A program made the translations under genes and the position numbers. From Cruorifilaria tuberocauda (taxonomy: Eukaryota; Nematoda; Chromadorea; Rhabditida; Onchocercidae), in contig JABVXU010000564.1 in NCBI GenBank assembly GCA_013365365.1, forward strand, positions 1-34,394: a stretch of 34,394 nucleotides of DNA. Direction: 5' to 3'. The notes below the pieces were generated by a model. It ran no database searches and was not told the origin of the DNA. It saw only the letters and a list, made by a program, of their open reading frames with translations. Below are positions 1 to 10,424 of this stretch, piece after piece; the first letter of the stretch is position 1; each line of letters begins with the position of its first letter.

Positions 1-252
1 TGGTATGGTTCGTCGTAAGAACCTACCAATCGAATATAATCTATAAATTATCATATCAGCAAATGGATTGACAGAAGGAATTGATTTTATAGTCTTATAT
101 CATTCATCCAATCGACAAGTAGCTACTTCGCTTCTGCAATTCAAATTATTGATGTGATTTTAAATTTATCTGTAATTTTGAAATGTGATCAAACACGAAT
201 AAATGAATTGCAGCGATAATTTTGAAAAAAAAAATTTTAACAAATATGAAAT

Positions 253-282
253 TTAACACTTATCAGTACTGATAAGTGTTAA
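253..282. repeat. Perfect 30-nt palindrome carrying two GATA sites
   Basis: The sequence from 253 to 282 equals its own reverse complement. Its centre reads TTATCAGTACTGATAA, so each arm carries one TGATAA site, in opposite orientation. Beyond the arms, complementarity continues for about 4 nt after a one-base bulge. It could be a paired binding site for GATA-type factors or simply a cruciform-prone palindrome. Confidence 0.8.
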
Positions 283-1102
283 CATTTGCACAGTACTTGC
301 ACATTTTATTCATCAAACAATATTTTTTTGCATCATTTGCAACAATTACACATTTTTGCGTAACAATTTATCTTTGCTTATAATTGCTAAGATAATGATA
401 TCGATGATAATGATGATTTCGTCATTGTTCACATAATTACTCAGCTAATAACAAATAACTAGCTAATTGTAGCCCTGATAATTATCAAATATCATCTTAC
501 TCCTCCTGTATATATAATAAATTACAATTATCCATCGACTACTATTAATTGCTACAACAATAGTATAATAATCGTAATAATAATAATAATAATACAAGCA
601 GGAATTTTAGCATTAAAATTAAAAAAAAAAATATGACTTTAAGTATAGAGGGAAAAACAAGTTATACGTGAAAAAATCACTATTCTAAAGCTATCATCAT
701 AATTATACAATTTAGCAAATTATCATGAAAAATAAATTTAAATAATATAAGAATGAAGCGGAAATTTTTTTTGGAAATTCTTAAACTTTATCGTGGATTA
801 AGAGAAATCTATCAAGTTATCATCGGTAATACTTATCAAGAATCAAGAATTAGGATTTTCTTTTTTTTTTGATACTATTAGTAATAAAATATATTCGAGT
901 AGTCTCAACTATTATTACTATTATTATATCTTTTTCTCTCTCCAATTTGATGTTATTATTATTTATTAATAAAGGACTATTTTCCGGTTCCTTTATTTTC
1001 CTCTCTTTTTTTTTTGCTTTGATATATTATAAAAAAAATTGTTGATGACCTAAATTCGAATAAATAAAAACTGATCATTTATTCAGGAAATTTAAGCAAC
1101 CT

Positions 1103-1469
1103 TTATCATTCATTCAGTTTTTTCTTTCATCCAGTTCATCATATTGCAAAAAGGATGAAATTCCTGATTACTGAAACTTAATTCCGGAGTGTCTTCATCG
1201 TTATTTATTTTTTTTGTATCATTCACTGTATAATTTTTTATCATTCACAAAATGAATCCGGAAGGCAGTAAGTAACATCATTACTTGTTTTCTTATCATT
1301 TATTGACATAATCTTTATCATTTAAAATAATTTTTATTTTATTTCAAAATGATTGCAAAAAGGATGAAATTATTTCCACCGATATTATCGTATCATTTTT
1401 GATAAGTGATATTTGATAAATGATAAGTTTTTTTTTTATTACTAGTTAATCAAATATTTGAAATGATAA
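1103..1469. promoter_or_regulatory. Cluster of eight TGATAA (GATA-factor) sites
   Basis: Exact TGATAA or TTATCA hexamers occur at 1103, 1238, 1293, 1315, 1400, 1414, 1421 and 1464, all within 450 nt upstream of the ATG at 1555. At about 78% AT, roughly one would be expected by chance in that length. TGATAA is the known preferred site of nematode intestinal GATA factors (ELT-2/ELT-7 in C. elegans). The inference is an intestine-biased promoter for the His-rich gene. Related hexamers are common elsewhere in the window, which weakens the case somewhat. Confidence 0.45.
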
Positions 1470-1554
1470 AAGAATCGTTATTCTGATATGATTGATGCCT
1501 AAATTACTTTACTTAATTTCTCGTCATTTATTAAGGTTGTAGAATTACGAAACA

Positions 1555-1688
1555 ATGAGTTATTCATTGAATGGAATTTCCATTTCATTTTTGATGCTAT
1601 TTCTGATAATGATGATAACGAATTCGGAAGCTTCCGATTGGTGGAATTGGTATGAGCCATGGCATTCAGATTGGAAGCATGATATCGG

Positions 1689-1719
<31 letters not shown>

Positions 1720-1899
1720 CATAAAAATGATGATATTCACGATGATCATCATCATCATAAATACGATATTGACGATGATTATCATGATCATGATCATGAT
1801 CAACATCATCATCATCATCATAAACATCAACAGCAAAATCATCATGGATACAAATCTCAACATGGACATAGTTGGAATCATTGGAGTTGGAGTGATTGA
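1555..1899 (+). CDS. Secreted histidine/aspartate/tryptophan-rich protein (114 aa)
   Basis: This is a single-exon ORF with an N-terminal hydrophobic signal peptide: an FLMLFLIMMI core at about residues 12-21 and likely cleavage near NSEA-S at 26. The mature part starts with a Trp cluster (W29, W30, W32, W36, W40). Then come an 11-His run (46-56), mixed His/Asp blocks (DIHDDHHHH, YHDHDHDQHHHHHHKH), and a second Trp cluster at the C terminus (HSWNHWSWSD). The composition suggests a secreted protein binding divalent metal or heme; no domain family is recognised. A possible trans-splice acceptor, TTGTAG, lies 12 nt before the ATG. CAT/GAT repetition also opens other frames on both strands, but only this frame has a signal peptide and ordered ends. 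Function is inferred from composition only. Confidence 0.72.
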
Positions 1900-3513
1900 A
1901 GCTGAAGAAGATTGAAATTTGAAAATGAGATTGAAATTGATTACTTGTTATTTTTAACTGAACTGATAAAATTTTTATAAATCTAATTATTAGCAATACA
2001 TGATGAAACCGTATTTGATTTTTTTTTTTTTGAAAAGTACCAAACTTGACTGAAATTAATGATAATTTAAATTTACACTCAATTAAGCGCAATTTCTTAT
2101 AGTGTCTAAAGCGCCTTATCATTTATAGTGTCTTATCACATTATCGACATTAGTGATTCCAATAAAGTTATCAGCAATGAATTCCATAATTTTAACAGGA
2201 TTTATTGCATGATATGATAATGATTATCGATATCAATCCTAATTTTCTGTAAATCCTTTTTGTAAAAAGTAAATCCTAATCGATACAAATCATAATTTAA
2301 CAGTATTAAGAAACTGGAAATGAACGCTGATAATTTTACCATCAAGTTGTTTAAATATAGTTTATTAAAATCGAAAAATGCTCGATCAAAATCGATCACT
2401 TCCACGATTATCAAAAAGATGTAATCGATTATCACGATAATATTCAAAGAGGAATCATAAAAGGAAGAAGAAAAAAGTAAAAAGAACTTAGTTAATTCAA
2501 TGAAATAAAAAAAGAAGGAATCAAAATAAGAAAAAGCATGTTAAAATGATAAAATCACAGGATAGATTATTACAGTAAGTCCACAAATAACAAAACTTTA
2601 AAAAATTAAAATGCTTATTTACACATGCTACAAAATGCTTATTTATTGTTTTCGTATTTCAACGCAATTATAGTCAAAATAGATAAGACCATTACTAAAT
2701 ATTAACAAAAAACAAATAAGACATCCTGGAAATACTACGAAATCACAGGATAGGTTATCCTGGAAATACTTATAAAGTATTATTTAAAAATTAAATGATT
2801 TTAATAACCTTATTCTGTAATTTACTGATAGTAACTGATATATATCTTTCACTGAAATGAAATTATTGATGGAGAAAATAGTGAAAGACTAGAAAATTAA
2901 AATTAAAAAGCTCTATTTGATAAGCATAAAAATAAGGAAATGAAGAATATTATAACGATAAAAATATTAATACAATAATTGAGATCACTATATAGTAGAT
3001 GATATTAAAACAGAATACATAATTAGACATCATATCATTTAAGTAAAATAATATTTAAGAGAAATAATATAATTATATCTAAATGGACTAATTTACATAT
3101 TAAACTTAATTATTAGATTTGAAGGAAATTGGAAAAATTTTTTTTAGATTTCAAAATAGACATGTATAATGGATGATATAACAATCTAATATTAACGAAA
3201 GACAGGTAATGATGAAAAGTGAAAGGAGAAAAAAATTTTTTGGAATTTTAATGAAAATTAAAATTACTGGATATTGACTTACCGGTATTATAAGTTATTC
3301 ACCAAACTTATTTCTTAATGCTTCTATTATAGAAATGGAATTAGCCTGATAATTCTTTTTTTGGTAACAGATTAGACTGATTACATTAAAATTTGAAGGT
3401 TAAATTTTTGTCAAAAGATGGAAACTTCAAAATCAAATAACCAACTACAAAAATCATTTAGACCAAATCTGAAGAACCATTCATATACTTCATACTTTAT
3501 AGTTCATACTACG

Positions 3514-3549
3514 GTATAGCACAGTATATTATAGTGTACTGTGCTATAC
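3514..3549. repeat. Stem-loop with 13-bp perfect arms
   Basis: GTATAGCACAGTA at 3514-3526 is the exact reverse complement of 3537-3549, leaving a 10-nt AT-rich loop. Around it are several loose repeats of TACTACAATACT/TTCATACT type. It lies about 360 nt downstream of the cytochrome b561 stop codon; no clear role. Confidence 0.75.
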
Positions 3550-3628
3550 TGTACTACAATACTGCACTACATTCTATACTACAATACTACAGTTCATGCT
3601 TCATACTATAGTCGTATTCCATATTTTC

Positions 3629-3662
3629 TATCCAAATACACACAGAACAAACATAAGAATGG
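3629..3662 (-). pseudogene. Short duplicated fragment of cytochrome b561 exon 5
   Basis: The 34 nt at 3629-3662 match 3990-4021 inside the last exon of the cytochrome b561 gene, in the same orientation, apart from a 2-nt insertion and one substitution. Read in the corresponding frame it gives ILMFVLC, then runs into a stop because of the insertion. No acceptor site precedes it, so it looks like a dead duplicated scrap rather than an alternative last exon. Confidence 0.6.
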
Positions 3663-3911
3663 TACCAAAAAATTTGTTGAAACATTAAAAGATCACTACG
3701 ATAAGCTATTTAATAATCTTAAAAAAAAATATTATAAGGATGAAAAATGAAATTAAAATATAGGAGAAAAGAAAATATTTTATGATTAACCGATGTAACG
3801 ATCGATTTTTTTAATAAGTAAGTAAAATAATACAAAAAGTATATTGTAATTTCATATGGAATCTTGATTAGAGTGATAAATATGATAAATATAGTAAAGC
3901 TGTTGATATAT

Positions 3912-6900
3912 TTAATCGATATTGGTTAAACGATGTAACGTTTCCTCTTCCGGTAATGGTAAACGACGCCAACGTTGATTCAGAATGATTATCCAAATAC
4001 ATAGAACAAACATAAGAATGGAAATACCAAGTAGAGAACTGAGAAATTGTGAACTGCACATTGTATGATCAACGGTCCAACATCTGTAAAATCATTTCAA
4101 GGATTAAGTTTATTTAGCAGAAGCATTCATAGTTTTATGTAAAATAATTTTGAGAATTAATTTAATTTACTAGAAACAATTTAGCCTTGGTAAATAATCA
4201 GATACACTAATAGATTTTGATATAATTATAAAAAAACAAAAGACTTACCAATTATTTCATTATAGAATAATATATCAGCTAATTAAGTTTAAATTTTATA
4301 GTTTAATATTTGTTTGTTGTTGTTCTATTTATAGCCACAGATTATTCGTATAAATTTTTCTATTATTACTATAAATCTTTACTAATATTCATTCCTTGTT
4401 TATTATTATTTACTGCTTACTATGAATTATTAATGTTACTATATTACTATGAATTATTAATAATAGCTATCCTTATCAATTTTCCATTATTTATATTAGA
4501 TATATAAAAAACTAAAGATAAACTACTGATCCAATAATATTTTAGCTGTGTAATATTTCAACTAAAAAATTATAAAAATAGGAAATGAGACAGTGTAATC
4601 AGAAAAATAAGATATAGAGATAATGCTAATTAATAATTCTAACAATATAATATTTCAAAAATTTATTGATCGACTAATTTCAGTCAAACAAATCTTTCTG
4701 ATATCTTAATATTTTCGTAATATATATCAAGATATAGGAAAGATACAGTTTGAAATTTGTAAATTATTAATTTTCAAACCTATTAAATTTATTTCAACTT
4801 AATCTTACTCTCTCCATATCATTTAGAAAAAAAAGTATCATGCAATTAGATGAGAGAAGAAAATGAAAAAATTTTTTTAAGATCAATAAAATTTTTCCGA
4901 TGATTTTTACTTACTTATGATGCCATGCTGCTTGTTCCGAAATGCCCATTACTGCTGTGATTGCAAGAAAGCATAGAATGATAAGACCAAATATTTGATG
5001 ATATGGAAGTATGAAGTGACGTATCGGTATACTCAATCCAGGAAAGAAGAATGTTATAAAACCAAATAAATACTGAAATAAAATAAAAAATAATGGATTA
5101 CCAATTGTACTTATAAGACCTTTATTAAAGTTATTTTTTTTTTTGCTGATTTATAAGTAGAATATAATTTTTTCACATTATTGATTTAATAATATTCTCA
5201 ATTGTGATTCAAAAATTTATTGACAAACAAATTTCAATTAAATCTTTTCGATACTTTCATATTTTCATCAAATTTTTAAACTTACTCAACATCTGTAATT
5301 ATACTTCTTCGTAATTATACTGTTGTTTAAAAAGTAAAAAGAAAACCATATTCTTCCTAAATTCACTTAAAATTTACTCTTTAAAAAAGAAAAACATCTC
5401 GTGGTAATTATAATTAAACTTAAACTTAAAGTCTTAAGTGAGTTAGAAGGTGTTCTTAGAATATATTCTTAAAATAAGAATAAAACTCGTAGAATATATT
5501 CTTAAAATACCTCCTAACTCACTTAAGATTTAAGTTTAAGTTTAATTATAATTATGAGAAATTTCGTCAAAATAAATTAAGAGTTTGAAATTATTTATAA
5601 TCTTATATATTATCTTATTTTTTATCTTTATTCCCATTTTCTTATTTTATTCTATTTTCTTACTCTAACCTATTTTTTTAATCTTATCTTATTTTATCTT
5701 ATTATCTGTCTTATTTTATCCTTATTTATCAACTTACCATCAAATGCCACAGATTTTATTTCTTATCATTTCTCATAATTATCTAATTGTTAGGAATTTT
5801 ATTTTAGGTGATAGATGATTACCTGGAGAAAAAAAGCGATAACAGAAGTTAATCCAATCCATGAATGTAATGAATACATATTTGGTAATGGATCCAATTC
5901 ACCTTTATCATTTTTATGATTGTTATGTGAATCAAATACTGCTTTCAATGCAACAATAGCAAAGATAAGTACCATTGTTTGTAATGTTAAATGAAGTAAT
6001 TTGGAGAAACGTTTCCGTTCATTCCGGAATATACGATAAACTAATATTCCTGAAAACAAAATAAATAAGTATGTATATACCTTGGAAATAAAAGAGAATA
6101 AATAAAGTAGAATAACAAATTACAAATTTTAAAACATTCACACTACAAATATTGATAAGCAGAAATAATTAATGGTTAATTAGTTTCATGAATGGTACTA
6201 AATATCATTTCACGATTAATATTTGTCAATTTATCTCAAATCATCAATTCTTTAAAATAAAAGGAAAACAATTTGGAAGTGAATTATCACTTCGATATTC
6301 ATATTCATAATCAATCAGTACTGACAACAATAAATCATATCATATATGTATTACAAAAGCGTTGATGCTGTTCTTAAACTCATCTTATAATCATGAATAA
6401 AATAATTGAAATCGAAAAATTTTTCTAATTTGATATAAAAGTTTTTTTAATTAAAAATCGAAAAATTATTTTAGTATGATGTAAGATAAAAAAGAAATTA
6501 CCATCACCAGCCAAGAAGATCATGCCCATTATCATAAATGTTGGATGATAATGAAACTGAAGGCCGATTGTATAACCCCCATCAAAATCGGCCATCCATA
6601 GTGTGACAAGAAAAACCGCACATATACCTGAAATTCAATTTAAATTTTATCAAAACAAAACTTAACTTTAGTTTAATTTAAGTTTAAGAAAAAGTAGTTC
6701 AAGTTATGAAAAAAAAGAGATAATTTTCAGGAAAAAAACAATCTTATTTATCGTCACTGATAATAATTATCAGTATGAAATATAATATAATGAAGTAATT
6801 AATTACTTCATTAATATTATGAAAAATTTCAAATGCTAACCAAAGATTTGCGAAGCTCCAAGGATAATATTGAATAAGCGAACACTTTGTTGATCGCTTA

Positions 6901-6931
6901 AAATTTTCAATGATTCTTCAAACAGTGACAT
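3912..6931 (-). CDS. Cytochrome b561 family transmembrane electron transporter (257 aa, 5 exons)
   Basis: Exons on the minus strand are 6931-6841, 6627-6502, 6049-5823, 5072-4915 and 4083-3912; phases agree at every junction and the chain ends in TAA. The protein has about six hydrophobic segments. The four heme-ligand histidines expected of the family are visible as H58 (FHYHPTF), H92 (KLLHLTLQ), H134 (YSLHSWIGL) and H173 (LPYHQIFG). The family hallmark [11 protein letters not shown] follows helix 2. The family moves electrons from cytosolic ascorbate across vesicle, lysosome or plasma membranes, often to ferric iron. The loop between the second and third heme histidines is about 8 residues longer than in bovine b561 ([15 protein letters not shown]). 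A TTTCAG site 26 nt before the ATG (leader from 6957) is a likely trans-splice acceptor. The downstream GATA-rich stretch at 6940-7140 is its probable promoter. Confidence 0.95.
5405..5554. repeat. Long imperfect inverted repeat in intron 3 of cytochrome b561
   Basis: The left arm, 5405-5451, pairs with the right arm, 5509-5554, with about two differences over 46-47 nt, around a 57-nt loop. The loop itself carries AGAATATATTCTTAAAAT twice (ending at about 5475 and 5508). The structure would fold as a long hairpin in the pre-mRNA. It resembles a small non-autonomous inverted-repeat element, but no target-site duplication is obvious. Confidence 0.8.
6789..6812. repeat. 24-nt perfect palindrome
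   Basis: AATGAAGTAATT is followed directly by its reverse complement AATTACTTCATT. It lies in intron 1 of the cytochrome b561 gene, 29 nt downstream of the exon 1 donor. A near-palindrome, CTGATAATAATTATCAG, sits about 30 nt away on the far side. No function is assigned. Confidence 0.7.
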
Positions 6932-7619
6932 GATTGAAAACAATGAAGATAATTATCCTGAAATTTTAAAACTTTTTTATGAAAAAAATTTTTGTAAGTA
7001 AAAAAAGAAAATAATCGAAATTTGTTAAAAATAATGATGCAAGTTTAAATCTTTCCATGTCGATATACTGAAAATAAAATGACTTTATCATTTGATCATG
7101 AAATTATCATGGAAATTATCACAAAAATTATCCTTCTTCATTCATCTCATAAAACCTAATTCATTCATTTGTGATGCAGAAATAGCACTTTCTTAAGATT
7201 GATTGGAGTATATTATTACTACTTAATTATCAACCAACTTTCAGATTTTCTGAATCATAAATTATAATCAATTTCACTTTACTTACATTACTACCATTAA
7301 AACATCAGAAATTATATTAATTACCGTCTACTACTACTACTATTGTCATAAAATTATTATTATTATCCTAGTATTATCATCACTGTTATTATCATCATCA
7401 TTATCATCGTCATAGAATTATTTTCACCATTAACATCATCACTATAAAATTATCATTATCCTAGAATCACTATTATTTTTGTTATCATAATTTTCTTATG
7501 CAGAAAGATAAATTTTCGGAATGATCATTTCATGAACATAAATGATATCATATTCAATTCATTTAGCATCAAATACGTTTTGCTATTGCTTAACTGGATA
7601 AGGAAACTAAAATGGAGAG

Positions 7620-7622
7620 GTG

Positions 7623-7666
<44 letters not shown>

Positions 7667-8330
7667 GAGAGAGACAGACAGACAGAGAGAGAGAGAAAAA
7701 GGGGAGAAAATTAATTAAATAAATTTTTAATGATAAACTGCTTTAAACAAAATAAAATGATATCAAATTCTATTTAGTTTTAGATAAATAATATCTTAAA
7801 AAAAAATTAAAAAAGTTAATACAGAAGAAAAAAATTTTTTAATTTAAAAAATTAGTAAAATAGAATTTTTAGAGTAAATCGACTTTCAAATTTCCAGAAT
7901 TTTTTCTTATCGATGAAAAATTTTAATAAGAATATTAAATGGCAGAAAAGAAAGATTAAAAAAATGGAAATAAAAATTTTTTTTTTCGAAAAATGGATAA
8001 GTCAATGAGAAAAGACAGAGAGAGAGGGAGAGGGAGAGAAAGGGAGGAAAAGAAAAGAAAGAAAGAGAAGTTTTAGTTAAACAAAGTATAAATGAAGAGA
8101 GAGAGAGAGGCAGAGAAATGAAGAAAAGTAACGAAGAGAAATAGATCGATTTTAATACTGGATCAAAAAAGTGCAAGTGACACCATATTTAATAACAAAA
8201 TGATAGATATGAATAGAATGTTGCTATGAAAGAGGGAGAGAGAGAGAGAAAGAAAGAAGTAGAGAAAAATAGGGGAGAGAGTAAAAGAGGCAGAGAAAAG
8301 GGGGAAAGAGAGAGAGAAAGAGAGGAACAT
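7620..8330. repeat. Polypurine (GA)n tracts
   Basis: A long GA dinucleotide run at about 7626-7664 passes into GACA/GA-rich sequence to 7700. Further G+A-rich blocks lie at about 8015-8075, 8095-8130 and 8230-8330. The apparent ORFs here (ERERER on one strand, SLSLSL on the other) are products of the repeat. Such tracts can form triplex DNA or mark open promoters; no direct evidence is available. Confidence 0.85.
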
Positions 8331-8582
8331 TTAATTAATGATAGCCTGAGAATTTGTATGCCCCCAAACTAAAAGAGCCTAGATGGAATAAAAGATTTTA
8401 GTTCCAAAGCATTAAGCATAATCGATTCCAAATTACTTTACTATCATTAATTAAAAATAGTTGCATTATGCATACATATACATTAAAATTCCATTTACAT
8501 TCTAAAAATTGATGATCCCTGAAAATAAATTGGAATATCTCGGGAATATCAATCAATGAAATCTTATCTTAAACGATGATAG

Positions 8583-8734
8583 AAAATGATAAGTCATGTG
8601 AATTATCACGTTTGATAATTTAACATAACTAATCATACTCGTACCATAATCAATATGCAAAGTGATAAATCATATGAATTATCATATTTGATAATTTATA
8701 ATAATTAATCATACTCATACCATATCCATACTTA
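8583..8734. repeat. Diverged tandem duplication, period 76
   Basis: The unit at 8583-8658 is repeated at 8659-8734 with substitutions. Each unit carries TGATAA, then GAATTATCA, then TTTGATAATTTA, then AATCATACTC. Each copy therefore holds an inverted pair of GATA-type hexamers around a short palindrome. Confidence 0.75.
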
Positions 8735-8914
8735 CCCATAAACATGCTTATTTATCCGTGAATACTTACGTGTTTTTTTTTTCTCTGTCCATATATCGCT
8801 TATACATTTAATTAACCTAACAGGTTCAGTAACTTATCCATCATCTCGTTTTTTTTTTACTCGTTTCCCGAATTGATTTTTCTAATCTTACCATATTTAA
8901 GCATGAATGCAATC

Positions 8915-9150
8915 ATTGATAATTTTCGATCTATATTTACAGTTACATGTACGTATACGTACGTGTATTCATTTTACACGTTTGCTTATCCTATTTATCA
9001 TCATCTGCGTATTTATAATATATTTATATTAAATATAAATTATTGATTATTTTCTATCTGTATTTATACTTACGTATACGTATACGTATGTATGTTTATC
9101 CTACACGTTTATTTATTCAATTTCTCTTCATTTACGTATTTACAATTACC
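8915..9150. repeat. Diverged tandem duplication, period about 127, with TACGTA runs
   Basis: A unit starting ATTGATAATTTTC at 8915 is repeated from ATTGATTATTTTC at 9042. Both copies carry an alternating TACGTATACG block, then ACACGTTT, then GCGTATTTA/ACGTATTTA at the same relative positions. Identity is only moderate, so this is an old duplication. Confidence 0.65.
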
Positions 9151-9491
9151 TAACTATTACAGCAATAATTTGATTTTCTATCACTTAATTTTTTCCGGAA
9201 AAAAAAACAATGAATAAATAAATGAGAAAATATGTGTTACTATTAGAGAAAAGTTAATTTTCAAAGTTTTAGTCATAGGAATATATATATTACTGCTAAT
9301 ATATATTTAAGTAAAAGTAAAAAAATATTCACTAAAAAAATGTTATTTTCACAACTTAAAAAAAATCGTCATTGAAAAATATATATGATCGATTAAAATA
9401 AATTTAATGATGAAAATAATAGTTTTACTCTTTTTCCTTTCAATTATTTTAACTTTTAGTAAGAAAATCTATATGGATTAAGTTGAAATTT

Positions 9492-9528
9492 TATATATAT
9501 ACACGCACGTGCACGCATGCACACGCAC
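9492..9528. other. 37-nt strictly alternating pyrimidine-purine run (Z-DNA candidate)
   Basis: From 9492 to 9528 every step alternates T/C with A/G: a TA run followed by CACGCACGTGCACGCATGC and more. Two shorter strictly alternating runs lie at 8944-8967 and 9071-9095. CG/CA/TG alternation is the classic left-handed DNA motif. It sits about 2.6 kb upstream of the cytochrome b561 start. Confidence 0.6.
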
Positions 9529-10388
9529 CCATGAAGTTTAGACTTTTGTCCAAATTAAAAACTAAAGCCTAATAATTATGATGGAAAATGAGTAAATCTT
9601 AATTTCGAATTTGCTAAATTTCATCTAGTGTTTACTGATTGCTAAAAATAGATTATTGATAAAGTGTAAATTTCTAAAGTAATATAGAAAATAGAAATCA
9701 TGATTGATAGGGCATATATAAATGTGCTTAATATTATTTTGATAAATAAACATTCTCTATTTATTCCAAGATTTCAAGATTAATTTTTAGAGAATGTAAA
9801 GAGAATTCTTGCCATCAGGGATAAACCACTCCCACCCCTTTACATCTTAAATATTTGAGAATTGCTACTAGTAAGTTGATCATTTTGCTTGACTATAGTA
9901 TGGTAAGCTTAAATCTCATTGTATACTGGAGGTTAATTAATGATAATTGATGATTATTTCATTGAAATTAAAATATGATAAGCTTAATTTTAGCTATTCC
10001 CTATTCACTTCATGATTCGCAAATGATGGTTAAATAAGCCGTGCAATAAAGAAATTTATTCAGCTCAGCTGATGTATAGATAATTTCAGAAGTGAAAGTA
10101 ACACTGCATGATTAATATTTTACCGAGTATGATTAGTAATATAATAAAATAGATCAATAGTTTACATATAAATATATAACACAAATTAATCATAAGCCGC
10201 CGATATATATATTTCAAAAGTGAAACAACACACAAGAAACTGCAGAAAAACTGTGAGAATCAAAAAGGAAATAACTATAATTTCAAAATTTTGGTTTTTT
10301 CTATATCGCTATTTCATAAAATTCTATGCTAACACAATGCTTAGCAATAATAAACATATTGCTACTTTAAAAGATGTATGAAACCAAC

Positions 10389-10424
10389 TCTCATATTCAT
10401 GGTATGAATAATCCCCTAAAATCA
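10389..10424. repeat. 36-nt dispersed repeat with hairpin, copy 1
   Basis: The sequence at 10389-10424 recurs at 12405-12440 with 35 of 36 bases identical and in the same orientation. It includes the stem-loop TATTCAT-GGT-ATGAATA. Copy 1 lies in the 3' flank of V-ATPase D; copy 2 lies in one of its introns. Confidence 0.8.

Larger units (their letters stand above)
1..1554. other. Intergenic / upstream region of the His-rich gene
   Basis: No exon could be supported here. The stretch is AT-rich, with homopolymer A and T runs and short AAT/ATT runs. Its right third holds the GATA-site cluster, and it contains a 30-nt perfect palindrome (253-282) and a 20-nt element present twice (1143-1162 and 1352-1371); these are listed separately. 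Confidence 0.6.
1900..3911. other. Intergenic region between the His-rich gene and cytochrome b561
   Basis: No coding exon is supported. It serves as the 3' flank of both convergent genes. Visible items are further TGATAA/TTATCA sites just after the His-rich gene, small direct repeats around 2555-2775 including the hairpin CAGGATA-GGT-TATCCTG, a 13-bp stem-loop at 3514-3549, and a 34-nt copy of cytochrome b561 exon 5 sequence at 3629-3662. ORFs of 60-80 codons here have biased AT-derived composition and no recognisable domain. Confidence 0.55.

Noticed and set aside
1499..2122. Long minus-strand ORF opposite the His-rich gene (Asp/His/Tyr-rich, 207 codons)
   Set aside because: It is the complement of the CAT/GAT repeats. 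It lacks a signal peptide or any domain outside the repeat, and the plus-strand frame explains the region better.
3541..3750. 69-codon plus-strand ORF
   Set aside because: It begins inside a stem-loop and crosses the duplicated b561 exon scrap in antisense; composition is that of AT-rich noncoding DNA.
4310..4507. Hydrophobic 65-codon ORF within the cytochrome b561 intron 4
   Set aside because: Hydrophobicity comes from TAT/ATT repeats, and it lies wholly inside an intron on the opposite strand.
7532..8176. ORFs encoding Arg-Glu and Ser-Leu repeats
   Set aside because: They are translations of the (GA)n tracts and not genes.
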